Assembly (NCBI GenBank): GCA_017434455.1
Contig: JAFRFG010000057.1
Span: 62,001-126,000 of the forward strand
Direction of reading: 5' to 3'
Length of the DNA: 64,000 nt
From: Thermoguttaceae bacterium
GTDB lineage: Bacteria; Planctomycetota; Planctomycetia; Pirellulales; Thermoguttaceae
Shown here: piece by piece, positions 57,047 to 64,000 of the stretch
How the letters are laid out: every line of letters starts with the position of its first letter
Position numbering within the stretch: the first letter of the stretch is position 1
The notes under the pieces: model-generated
Database searches by the model: none
Told to the model about the DNA's origin: nothing
Seen by the model: the letters and a program-made list of their open reading frames with translations, nothing else
Made by a program: the position numbers and the translations under genes

Positions 57047-58510
57047 TCATTCTCGCGCCGCCCCTTCGCTGTCGTCATCCGCCGGGGCGGACGGATTCTC
57101 GGGGGACTGACTTTCGGTCGGCTGATCACTGGCCGGCTGGTCGTCGGTCGGCTGATCATCGGTCGGCTGATCGCTGGCCGGCTGATCGCTGGCCGGCTGA
57201 TTGTCGGCCGGAATATCGTTTGGCGCCGAGACGGCATCGGGGAGATCGCCAGTCGGGGGAACCTGCTGACGGTATCCACCCTCTCGGGCTCGTTCTTCTC
57301 TTTTTTTCGCTCTCCTGGCTTCTTCCTCCTGTTCCTCGACCTGCGCGCGCTCATCGGCGATTTCGATGATCGCCTCGGCCTCGTCGGGAGAGATTCCCCC
57401 GATTTCGACCAGGTCGTCGGTCTCGATGAGGGACAGGTCGGCGTAGGAGAGGAACCCCTCCCCGACAAGCCCGTCGGCGAGCTTTTCGGAGACACCCTCA
57501 ATCGAATTGAACTGTGCCTGCGCCTGGTTGAGCTTATCCTGCAATTCCTCGCGAAGCATGATATTGATATCCCACTCGACCAGACGGGTCGCCAAACGGA
57601 CATTTTCGCCCTGTTTGCCGATCGCCGGGGAGCGTTGATCGCGGGGGACCAAGACGATGGCGCGCCCCAGCTTCTCACAGAGAATGACCTCGTCGACATC
57701 GGCCGGCTGAAGAGCCAGCGCGATGAGGCGCTGAATGTTGTCGGACCAGGGGATCACGTCCACCTTCTCATGGCGGAGAACGTCGTTGATTTCTCGGATC
57801 AGCTGGCCGCGATAACCGATACAGGCACCGATCACATCGATCTTGGGATCATCGGTGGCGACGGCGATCTTGGAGCGATGGCCGGGATCTCGGCTGAGCG
57901 CTTTGATTTCGACGACGCCGCTTTTGATATCGGGGATCATCTCTTCAAAGAGGCGCTTCACAAACAGCGGCCGTGTACGACTGAGGGTTGTCTTGACTCT
58001 GTTTCCGTTTTTGACAACACCGATGACCAGCGCGTAGATGTGGTCGTCTTGGCGGAAATTCTCTCGGCCGCCTTCGACGGGGATCTTCTCGCCGTGGGGA
58101 AGAATCGCTTCGCAGCCGTTATCGAGCCGGACAATGGTTGGACGCCCCGGTCTCCCGTTGCTTTGGATGACCGTTCCGCGCACCAATTGGTTAAGGAGCT
58201 GGTTGCATTTTTGAAAGGATTTCTCGACGACCAGCTCGTTGATCTTCTGCATCAGCGTCGAACGGACCGTGGAGGTGCCGTTGATGCCGATCAGGTTGTT
58301 CAATTCTTCCATCGGATAGGGAACGCCGTTACGAAACGCGGAGACCTCGCAGGATTTCCGATCGATGCGGAAGAACATTCCCTCTTTGCCGCTCTTTTCG
58401 GCGCCCTTTTGAAAGGACTCTTCAATGGCGAGGATAACCTCTTCGCGATCGAGGTTATGGCTGTTGCAAATCTGCTCCACAGTCTGGGGCACGTTTATTT
58501 CGTTTGCCAT
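57047..58510 (-). CDS. nusA: Transcription termination/antitermination protein NusA
   Basis: 487 residues from the ATG at 58510 (MANEINVPQT; AAGG six bases upstream); an extended frame to 58594 is rejected. N-terminal RNA-polymerase-binding domain (about 1-125), S1 domain (about 130-195, VRGTVIQSNGRPGR), KH domains (about 195-340 with DVIGACIGYRGQLIREI and PAIGKQGENVRLATRL), then a helix-hairpin-helix region (about 350-400, FLSYADLSLIETDDLVEIGGIS). The last ~65 residues hold SDQP repeats and an acidic end in place of the second AR repeat of E. coli. It modulates pausing, termination and antitermination. It heads the operon and has a consensus-like promoter and a structured leader. Confidence 0.96.
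   Translation of the reverse strand: MANEINVPQTVEQICNSHNLDREEVILAIEESFQKGAEKSGKEGMFFRIDRKSCEVSAFRNGVPYPMEELNNLIGINGTSTVRSTLMQKINELVVEKSFQKCNQLLNQLVRGTVIQSNGRPGRPTIVRLDNGCEAILPHGEKIPVEGGRENFRQDDHIYALVIGVVKNGNRVKTTLSRTRPLFVKRLFEEMIPDIKSGVVEIKALSRDPGHRSKIAVATDDPKIDVIGACIGYRGQLIREINDVLRHEKVDVIPWSDNIQRLIALALQPADVDEVILCEKLGRAIVLVPRDQRSPAIGKQGENVRLATRLVEWDINIMLREELQDKLNQAQAQFNSIEGVSEKLADGLVGEGFLSYADLSLIETDDLVEIGGISPDEAEAIIEIADERAQVEEQEEEARRAKKREERAREGGYRQQVPPTGDLPDAVSAPNDIPADNQPASDQPASDQPTDDQPTDDQPASDQPTESQSPENPSAPADDDSEGAARE
57121..57210. repeat. Six tandem 15-bp repeats in the 3' end of nusA
   Basis: Units of the form GCTGATCGCTGGCCG run in register at 57121, 57136, 57151, 57166, 57181 and 57196, two of them identical and the others with one to five changes. 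On the minus strand they encode a chain of five-residue S/D-D-Q-P-A/T units at the NusA C-terminus. Confidence 0.92.
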
Positions 58511-58626
58511 AGGGAACCTTTTATGGAATACCGACCTTTCAGCTGTGCCGACACCTTCGCGCCGCGCAGCGGTTTTGGTTGGACTTGCGGTCAATTAAAA
58601 CAAAAGCCCCGAATCGCCGAGCAAAT

Positions 58627-58692
58627 AAACCCGCCCTTGAACCGCCGCTCCTTCGTACAAAGGAACCGGCACAAGGGACACCTGGTGGGTTT
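58627..58692 (-). promoter_or_regulatory. 66-nt structured leader element upstream of nusA
   Basis: On the minus strand four nested complementary segments occur in strict order: AAACCC, CCCTTG, CCG and TCCTT, then a TGTACG loop, then AAGGA, CGG, CAAGGG and GGGTTT, about 20 base pairs interrupted by internal loops. It lies within the ~217-nt leader set by the promoter at 58735-58763 and is followed by a U-rich stretch (CTTTTGTTTTAATT). It is not a tRNA: no T- or anticodon-arm can be formed. A possible attenuator, protein-binding leader or unrecognised structured RNA. The rest of the 331-base gap to lsrF shows no gene. Confidence 0.5.
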
Positions 58693-58734
58693 AACTGCCG
58701 TTAATCCGGGACTTCTCACCTTCTTGTAAAGGAT

Positions 58735-58763
58735 AGAATAACCGCAGATCCGCACGGCGTCAA
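58735..58763 (-). promoter_or_regulatory. Promoter of the nusA-infB operon
   Basis: On the minus strand TTGACG (58763-58758) and TATTCT (58740-58735) are exactly 17 bases apart. The start would be near 58727, leaving a leader of about 217 nt. Confidence 0.75.
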
Positions 58764-58841
58764 GTCACACCGGGGCAAAAATACGTCCAAAAACGGCCCT
58801 TTGCCCCCGCGCGCGCTTGGCGGAAAGGTTGGGACGCAGGA

Positions 58842-59729
58842 CTACGCCTTATGGGTGTTTTTGTAGTCGGTGTACAGTTTGAAGGCCTGCTCCGGAGTCT
58901 GTGCGTCGTGGACGATGGAACGAACGGCCAGAAGCATTCCGACGGGGGAATCGGACTGGAAAATGTTCCGCCCCATATCGACCCCGGCCGCTCCGGCGTT
59001 GATGGCGCGATAGGCCATCGTGAGGGCGTCCATTTCGGGAAGCTTCTTTCCGCCGGCGATGACGATCGGGACCGGGACGGAGTTGGTGACGCGTTCGAAG
59101 TTCTCCTCACAGAAGTAGGTCTTCACCACATTGGCGCCGTTCTCGGCGCAGACTCGGCTGGCCAGCGCCAGGTAGCGGGCGTCGCGAACCAAGTTCTTTC
59201 CCACCGCGGTCACGCCGAGGGTCGGGATGCCATAGCGCATACCGAGATCGACCGTCCGGGTAAGGTTGCGAATGGTGCTCCCCTCGTGAGCCGGATCACC
59301 GACGGCGACCATCGAGGCCAAAAGCGCGGCGTCCATCCGAACGGCGTCTTCAATGTCCATCAAGGTTTCGTCGTTCAAGTCGGTCAGGATGGTGGTACCG
59401 GCGTCAAAGCGCAGGGAGAGGGGCTTGCCGCAGGTCGGGGGGATCAGCGTCCGCAGGATGCCGCGGGTGCACATAATGCAGTCGGCGTAGTCGAGCAGCG
59501 GATTGATCGTCAGGTCGATCCGCTCCAGCCCGGAGGTCGGCCCCATGATGAAGCCATGGTCGAAAGCCAACATCACGGCATGGCCTGACTTGGGGTTGAA
59601 CACGCGAGCCAGACGGCTTTTCATTCCCCAGTCGAGGTTTTGACACCCCTTCAGAAAAAAGCCCTCGTGCTTTTGTTCGATCCCGATGCCGAAATCTTTC
59701 GCGTCGATGTTTCCCTCTTTGTCCGCCAT
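58842..59729 (-). CDS. lsrF: 3-hydroxy-5-phosphonooxypentane-2,4-dione thiolase LsrF-like class I aldolase
   Basis: 295 residues. It follows E. coli LsrF almost end to end by memory: LKGCQNLDWGMKSRL, MLAFDHGFIMGPTSGLERID, MCTRGILR, VGKNLVRDARYLALA, and VVKTYF with Lys203 at the position of the LsrF Schiff-base lysine, then VPIVIAGGKKLPE and GVDMGRNIFQS. LsrF splits the phosphorylated autoinducer-2 derivative and passes an acetyl group to CoA. GAGGG lies seven bases before the ATG. No lsrA/C/D/B, lsrK or lsrG gene is present, while dhaK and dhaL lie upstream on the same strand, so a related sugar-phosphate cleavage is also possible. It is transcribed separately from the upstream gene, as a terminator lies between them. 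Confidence 0.85.
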   Translation of the reverse strand: MADKEGNIDAKDFGIGIEQKHEGFFLKGCQNLDWGMKSRLARVFNPKSGHAVMLAFDHGFIMGPTSGLERIDLTINPLLDYADCIMCTRGILRTLIPPTCGKPLSLRFDAGTTILTDLNDETLMDIEDAVRMDAALLASMVAVGDPAHEGSTIRNLTRTVDLGMRYGIPTLGVTAVGKNLVRDARYLALASRVCAENGANVVKTYFCEENFERVTNSVPVPIVIAGGKKLPEMDALTMAYRAINAGAAGVDMGRNIFQSDSPVGMLLAVRSIVHDAQTPEQAFKLYTDYKNTHKA

Positions 59730-59775
59730 GCTTGAACCCTCTTTTCCTTTGGAGCCAAATACGTCATTCGTCTGA

Positions 59776-59832
59776 ACAGGTGGACCACGGCCACCTGAAT
59801 CACTTTAAGCTTACCTATTCCAATGATATTAT
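59776..59832 (-). promoter_or_regulatory. Candidate -10 and leader hairpin of lsrF
   Basis: A perfect TATAAT on the minus strand (59832-59827) sits in AT-rich sequence about 100 bases before the lsrF start, without a convincing -35. Downstream, CAGGTGG (59776-59782) pairs perfectly with CCACCTG (59790-59796) around a 7-nt loop in the predicted leader. Confidence 0.4.
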
Positions 59833-59918
59833 AAAAATATGTTTCTTGCAGGCCGATAAAACGAAATTTTCCGCCTTTTTCGAAAAAAATCGTGTTCTCC
59901 CCCCGCCGAAAGGGAGGC

Positions 59919-59955
59919 AAAAAGAAAAGCCGGCACGAAACCGTACCGGCTTTTC
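59919..59955 (-). terminator. Strong terminator of the 727-residue secreted protein gene
   Basis: A perfect 10-bp stem GAAAAGCCGG/CCGGCTTTTC is followed on the minus strand by five Ts, so TTTTC-TTTTT trails the GC core, 45 bases after the stop at 60001. Confidence 0.88.
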
Positions 59956-60000
59956 TTCGGGAAAGGTCCCCAGCGGACCGGAGCTTCCGCGAAACGGGCG

Positions 60001-62184
60001 TCACTCCTTTTTCGGATGCTCGAAAAACTGATCCACGAAGAACCGAATGATCTCATCGGGAATCACGCCATACATCAGCGCGGTTTCGGGCGCCGTCGTC
60101 GAGACCGAGAGCATGCAGGGGAGATCCCGCGGGATCGGCTTCGGGAAGGGATTCGGGAGATCACTGAAGTAATATTGACGAATATAATCGGCCTCGTTCT
60201 TGACGCTGGGCGGATCGATCCGCATCACCGCGCGAAGAATCTGAACCTCCGGCATATTCATTTCGCCGCACAGAGCGTCCCAATCTTCCTCCCAGTTCCG
60301 GTAGCGCGAGGATTGGTATTCGGCCGCGGCGGAAGGGTCGTCCCAGATGGCGATCGCGCCTCGGAGCATCTGCCGGTTGCCGGGGACGATCAGGACATGG
60401 GAGTCGTCCAGCGTCAGGATGAGATTCTCCTTGGCCATCATCGGGGTATTGCTCTGGTAACCGACGTTTAACTGGCCGCGGACGGCGTCTTCCAACGAAC
60501 CGGTCTGGAGGCCCTCAAGAAATGTCCCCAGAAGGACCCTCAGGGTCGGCTCCCCCGTGATGAAAATCTCCTTTCTGGGAAGATCCCCCGCCTCGCGGGC
60601 TCTCTTTTCGCGCATGACGTTCGTGTACAGTTCCATATCGGCGACGATCAGCGAATATCCCTCGAAACGCTGTGTCTGCATCGCCTGCTTCTCTCCCATG
60701 TTCCCCCCCATCTCACTTCCGAGCCGGGCGCCGATGCTCTCACCCTGTCGGGCGGCTTCCTCGGGAGAACCGAACAGAAGGGGGGGCAGCCCCCTTGCCC
60801 TGCGGCGCGCGGCGAGATTGCCGAGGAGCTGAGCGCCGAGCTCGGCGGCCTTCTCTTTGCCGATGTAACTGCCGACCTCGTGCGCCCTCGGGAGGATCAG
60901 CTCTTTGACGAACGCTTCGGCGTCGTCGACTTCGAGGAAAAAGCTCCACGATTCGGCCAAAAGTTCCCCCTGCATCGGGAGGGCCAGAGAGTATTCAATG
61001 TGGCGAACGCGGTTGAACGGCGCGTCAAACTCCCGGGCCGCGTCGGGGGAGATATCCATCTGGCCGGCGACCGGGGCGGTCGTATCGGGGAGAACTCTCA
61101 GGAAACTGGGGCCGTCGAGCGATGTCGGAACCTTCGGCCCCCCCTGGTCGGCGATTTGACGGGCCAGGGGGGTGTCTCGGTAAGGACGCAGAACTGTCGC
61201 GGTAAAAATGTCGTTATCGGCGATCCGACCATCGATCCGAACCGAGAAGAGGTTATGTCCGGCTCGATAGAGGAACTCGCTGATCTTTTCAGGCACTTTC
61301 GCGGCGGTTTCGTCGTCCAGTTTCGAGTCGAGGAGATCCACCCCGCTTAGGGCGTCGCGGATCGCCGGATGGAAGTCGCGCGAGGCGATTTCGGCGATCT
61401 GAGCGAGGGTCTGAATGCCGTTTTCGGTCACCTCAATGCTAAAATCGGGCGCTTTTAAGCCCGAGGGGGTATATCGATTCAGCGCGAAGGGGGCCGTGCG
61501 CTGGAGCCGCTGCGCGGTTTCGGCCGCTTCGGTCTTAAACAGAACCGCGAACCCCTTCATCGGGAGAACGGACCAGCCGCGGACTTTTTTGACTTCGGAC
61601 GGTTCGTATTCCTGCTCGGACGGATGATCGGCGCCAAGTCCCTCGGCAAAGGCCTTGTAGTTACGCACCGGAAGGAAGACCATCGGCTGGGGCCGCTCGG
61701 TTCCGCGCAGGTAGATAATCCCGATCGTTCGCTTCGGATCGATCGCCCGCACGGCCTTGCCGTAGGGGGAGACCCGAAGCATCTCGACGGGGGAGAGCTT
61801 GGCGATGCCGAGTTTTTCCAGGAGTTGTTTCAGTTCCTTGTTCAGGCGGGCGACCGTCGTGGTTCGAAAGATCACCAGCGCGTCGCCGGGAATGACATTC
61901 TCCAGGCGCTCACCGGAGATCGCGATCATGTCGGTCTGTTTTTCGAGGGCGTCTTCATCGGGAGAGACTTCGGGGAGCGCCTCGGAACCGTCGGAGGCGC
62001 CGGAATCATTGTCTTGCGTCCCGTCCGTCTGGTTGGACGCGTCCTGATCGGCTTTTTCGGCGGCGGGAGTGTCGCTGTCAAAGAAATCGTCGGATTCGTC
62101 GTCTGTCTGGGCGAATGCCGAAGAAAAACAAAGCAGCGCCAGTAAACAGAGCCAGACGAAGAGAGTGCGTTTTTGCCGGGACAT
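60001..62184 (-). CDS. Large secreted protein with acidic N-terminal linker, unknown function
   Basis: 727 residues. A signal peptide (LFVWLCLLALLCFSSAFAQ) is followed by about 55 Asp/Glu/Ser/Gln-rich residues (DDESDDFFDSD, then DNDSGASDG) and a long folded region from about residue 85 to the end. The folded part mixes helices and strands, with segments such as VIPGDALVIFRTTTVARLN, HIEYSLALPMQGELL and ILTLDDSHVLIVPGNRQML. No TM helix or catalytic motif is recognised. AGAGG lies twelve bases before the ATG. A moderate hairpin separates it from dhaL upstream and a strong terminator follows, so it is probably monocistronic. Possibly a planctomycete-specific periplasmic protein; function unknown. 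Confidence 0.72.
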   Translation of the reverse strand: MSRQKRTLFVWLCLLALLCFSSAFAQTDDESDDFFDSDTPAAEKADQDASNQTDGTQDNDSGASDGSEALPEVSPDEDALEKQTDMIAISGERLENVIPGDALVIFRTTTVARLNKELKQLLEKLGIAKLSPVEMLRVSPYGKAVRAIDPKRTIGIIYLRGTERPQPMVFLPVRNYKAFAEGLGADHPSEQEYEPSEVKKVRGWSVLPMKGFAVLFKTEAAETAQRLQRTAPFALNRYTPSGLKAPDFSIEVTENGIQTLAQIAEIASRDFHPAIRDALSGVDLLDSKLDDETAAKVPEKISEFLYRAGHNLFSVRIDGRIADNDIFTATVLRPYRDTPLARQIADQGGPKVPTSLDGPSFLRVLPDTTAPVAGQMDISPDAAREFDAPFNRVRHIEYSLALPMQGELLAESWSFFLEVDDAEAFVKELILPRAHEVGSYIGKEKAAELGAQLLGNLAARRRARGLPPLLFGSPEEAARQGESIGARLGSEMGGNMGEKQAMQTQRFEGYSLIVADMELYTNVMREKRAREAGDLPRKEIFITGEPTLRVLLGTFLEGLQTGSLEDAVRGQLNVGYQSNTPMMAKENLILTLDDSHVLIVPGNRQMLRGAIAIWDDPSAAAEYQSSRYRNWEEDWDALCGEMNMPEVQILRAVMRIDPPSVKNEADYIRQYYFSDLPNPFPKPIPRDLPCMLSVSTTAPETALMYGVIPDEIIRFFVDQFFEHPKKE

Positions 62185-62257
62185 ACTGTTCTTCTACCTC
62201 TTGGGTTCTTTCTTCCTCCGGACCGTAAAGGAGGGAGTTTCACAGGGCTTCCATACG

Positions 62258-62290
62258 AAAGGCCGCGCTTTTTTTCGCGGCGCGGCCTTT
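62258..62290 (-). terminator. Possible terminator after dhaL
   Basis: A perfect 11-bp stem AAAGGCCGCGC/GCGCGGCCTTT with an 11-nt loop lies 48 bases after the dhaL stop. Only a short U-run (TTTCGT) trails it on the minus strand. Confidence 0.6.
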
Positions 62291-62338
62291 AACTTTTTTG
62301 TTCCGCGGCGAGTGTCGCCTCACGCGGGGGCTTATGTC

Positions 62339-62968
62339 CTATTGGCGAGAACCGTCGGCGAAGGCCTGGAAGATATAGGACATACTGACGGCTCCGGCGT
62401 CACGATGCCCGACGGAACGCTCGCCGAGATTTTTGGCGCGTCCAAACCGGGCGACCAGCTGGTCGGTTGACGACGCGCCCCCGGCGGCCGCCGCCGCGGC
62501 CGCCGCCAAAACATCGGCCGTCGTGGCCTCGGGATCTTTTTCGGCGGTCAGCCGCGCGGCCTCGACCGCGGGGATCATCGCGTCCATCAGGGTTTTGTCG
62601 CCGACTTTCGCGGTGGTCATCATTTGGACCTGCTTCAGGCCGCTGTCAAGCGCCTTGGAGATTCCCAGACCGTTGAGCTCCTCTTTGTCGAAGGCGTCGC
62701 CCATTCCGAGGAAGAACGACCCGAGCAGCGAGCTGGTTGACCCCCCGGTCGCGTTCATAATTCCCCAGCCGATGTTCTGAAACATTTGGGCAAGGGGAGC
62801 GTCTTGCCGGGCCGCCTCGACAGCCCCCTTCATAGCCGAGAGGATAGCCGTTCCGTGGTCGCCGTCGCCGGTGGCCGAGTCGAGCTCATTGAGGTAATCA
62901 AACTTCGATTCGATCACCTCTTTCGCTTCGGCGAGAATCTTTCGGAGTGTTTCTTTTGTAAAAGGCAT
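62339..62968 (-). CDS. dhaL: Dihydroxyacetone kinase subunit DhaL
   Basis: 209 residues, matching the E. coli subunit in length. The nucleotide/Mg site DSATGDGDHGT places Asp30, Asp35 and Asp37 exactly where E. coli DhaL binds the two magnesium ions. GGSTSSLLGSFF, VGDKTLMDAM and a later GHRDAGAVSMS segment complete the DAK2 fold. DhaL carries the nucleotide (ADP as cofactor in the PTS type, ATP in the other type) and phosphorylates the substrate bound to DhaK. No DhaM is visible, so the phosphoryl donor is not settled. The gene lies 24 bases after dhaK. Confidence 0.93.
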   Translation of the reverse strand: MPFTKETLRKILAEAKEVIESKFDYLNELDSATGDGDHGTAILSAMKGAVEAARQDAPLAQMFQNIGWGIMNATGGSTSSLLGSFFLGMGDAFDKEELNGLGISKALDSGLKQVQMMTTAKVGDKTLMDAMIPAVEAARLTAEKDPEATTADVLAAAAAAAAGGASSTDQLVARFGRAKNLGERSVGHRDAGAVSMSYIFQAFADGSRQ

Positions 62969-62992
62969 ATTCGGTTCTTTCGCTTCGGTCGG

Positions 62993-63997
62993 TTATTTGG
63001 TGACCCAGTACGGGGCGTCACTCGGTTCGGCGAGGAGCTTCGCCGCCTCGTCGTCGGCGACGGCCAGGAAGAGCTGGAAGCCGCCCGACTCTTGAACGGT
63101 GAGCAGCTCGTCACAACGCCCGAAGACAATCTCGAGACCGGCTTTTTTCAGGAGCTCGGCCGACTTGCGGTAGATGAGGAACATCTCCATCAGCGTCGTG
63201 GCGCCGCTGCCGTTGACGATCAGTACGACCTTCTCGCCCGCCTTGGCATGGACCGCGGCGATCAGCTCGGGAATCATAATTTCAGCGGTTTCGTCGGCGG
63301 TCTTGATAGCGACCGGACCGGTCTCGCCTCCCTCGCCGTGCTGCCCCATACCGATCTCCATTTTGTCGTCGGGGAGGGTCGAAATGTACTGCCCGGACTG
63401 CGGGTGGGTAGCGGTCTTCATCGTGACGGCCAAGGTCGCCATCCGCTGGTTGAATTTTTCACCGATGGCAAGAATCTCGTCGACACTCTTCCCCTGTTCG
63501 GCGGCCGCGCCGATGATCTTGATCAGCGGAATACATCCGCCCAGACCGCGGCGGTCTTCAATGGGGGCGTCGACCCCGGCGGCGATGTCGTCACTGGTCA
63601 GGATTTGGGAGACTTTGATTCCGTCGCGCTGGGCCATCATGCAGCCCATCTTGGCGTTCATCACGTCGCCGGCATGGTTGAGAACGACAAGGATGATTCC
63701 CGCGTAATCTTTGAAGAGTTTCAGTCCCTCGTAGACCACCGGCCCGCCGGGGGCCGCGAAAATGTCGCCGACGATCGAGGCGTCGAGCATGCCGTAACCG
63801 ACAAAACCGCTCAGGGCCGGTTCGTGACCGGCACCGCCGAGAGTAAGAATGGCGACTTTATCTTTGGATTTGGCTTCGGCCCGGACAACAATCTTTTCGG
63901 TGGCCAGCTTAACCTGACGGTTATAGCACTCGGTGTACCCCTCGAGGAGTTCCTTGGTTAGATTTTCGGGCTTGTTCAGGAATTTCTTCATCACCAT
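62993..63997 (-). CDS. dhaK: Dihydroxyacetone kinase subunit DhaK (start near window edge)
   Basis: 334 residues from the ATG at 63997; the ATG at 63991 (MKKFLNKPENL) looks more like the family start. The reading frame continues to the window edge, so an upstream start cannot be wholly excluded. Substrate-binding residues are in place: GGAGHEP with His58, NHAGDVMN with Asp111, and GQHGEGG with His220, which in E. coli DhaK forms a covalent hemiaminal with the ketose. SDDIAAGVDAPIEDRRGLGG is typical of one DhaK subgroup. The substrate may be dihydroxyacetone or another short ketose such as a tetrulose. It forms an operon with dhaL. Whatever lies upstream, including a possible dhaM or regulator, is outside the window. 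Confidence 0.92.
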   Translation of the reverse strand: MVMKKFLNKPENLTKELLEGYTECYNRQVKLATEKIVVRAEAKSKDKVAILTLGGAGHEPALSGFVGYGMLDASIVGDIFAAPGGPVVYEGLKLFKDYAGIILVVLNHAGDVMNAKMGCMMAQRDGIKVSQILTSDDIAAGVDAPIEDRRGLGGCIPLIKIIGAAAEQGKSVDEILAIGEKFNQRMATLAVTMKTATHPQSGQYISTLPDDKMEIGMGQHGEGGETGPVAIKTADETAEIMIPELIAAVHAKAGEKVVLIVNGSGATTLMEMFLIYRKSAELLKKAGLEIVFGRCDELLTVQESGGFQLFLAVADDEAAKLLAEPSDAPYWVTK

Positions 63998-64000
63998 CGT

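Noticed and set aside
58627..58692. tRNA gene in the nusA leader, as in E. coli metY
   Set aside because: The sequence folds as one long hairpin. There is no D-, anticodon- or T-arm and no GGTTCGA-type T-loop pairing.

Overview
The window looks like chromosomal DNA of a Planctomycetota bacterium, probably Pirellulales-like. The reasons are the GC-rich sequence, several large secreted proteins of a planctomycete-like type, an ExbB homologue with a secreted N-terminal extension, a peptidase-MA-like DUF1570-type protein, and informational genes in broken-up operons (rpoBC without rplKAJL, nusA-infB-rbfA without rimP). This placement rests on gene content and recollection of the families, not on a database search. 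I saw no tRNA, rRNA, CRISPR array, insertion sequence, phage gene or attachment site, so it reads as core chromosome.

Layout. 1-8.0 kb (minus strand): two adjacent very large secreted proteins, the first running off the window, then an acidic three-TM membrane protein. 8.2-18.5 kb (minus): a long gene train made of a secreted TPR protein, a second smaller TPR-like secreted protein, ExbB, two ExbDs, a transmembrane Ser/Thr kinase and a Gfo/Idh/MocA oxidoreductase. A 741-residue membrane protein with three OB-like repeats diverges from it at 18.6 kb. 21-24 kb: a FliA/WhiG-type sigma factor, two small lipoproteins and csrA, with no flagellar genes. 24-25.6 kb: a secreted HEATH-motif protein. 26.1-34.6 kb: rpoB and rpoC, closed by a strong bidirectional terminator. 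34.7-39.7 kb (minus): thioesterase, thyX and a C-terminal processing protease, with prs upstream as a separate unit. 40-48 kb (plus): an aldolase-like protein, a PQQ/BamB-like beta-propeller, dxr, rseP and ribBA. 48-58.5 kb (minus): nusA, infB, rbfA, an endonuclease-III-like protein with a histone-H1-like tail, yebC and comEC. 58.8-64 kb (minus): lsrF, a secreted acidic protein, dhaL and dhaK.

How the genes fit together. Most of the window is housekeeping: transcription (rpoBC, nusA, sigma), translation (infB, rbfA), nucleotide and cofactor synthesis (prs, thyX, ribBA), isoprenoid precursors (dxr) and envelope proteolysis (rseP, prc). The less ordinary parts are the TPR-ExbBD-kinase train, the degenerate endonuclease III fold with a Lys-rich tail inside the nusA-infB operon, a 66-nt structured leader upstream of nusA, and an lsrF + dhaKL neighbourhood without other lsr genes. 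Promoters resembling the sigma-70 consensus with 17-bp spacers are visible in front of nusA, prs, the aldolase-like gene and the HEATH-motif gene.
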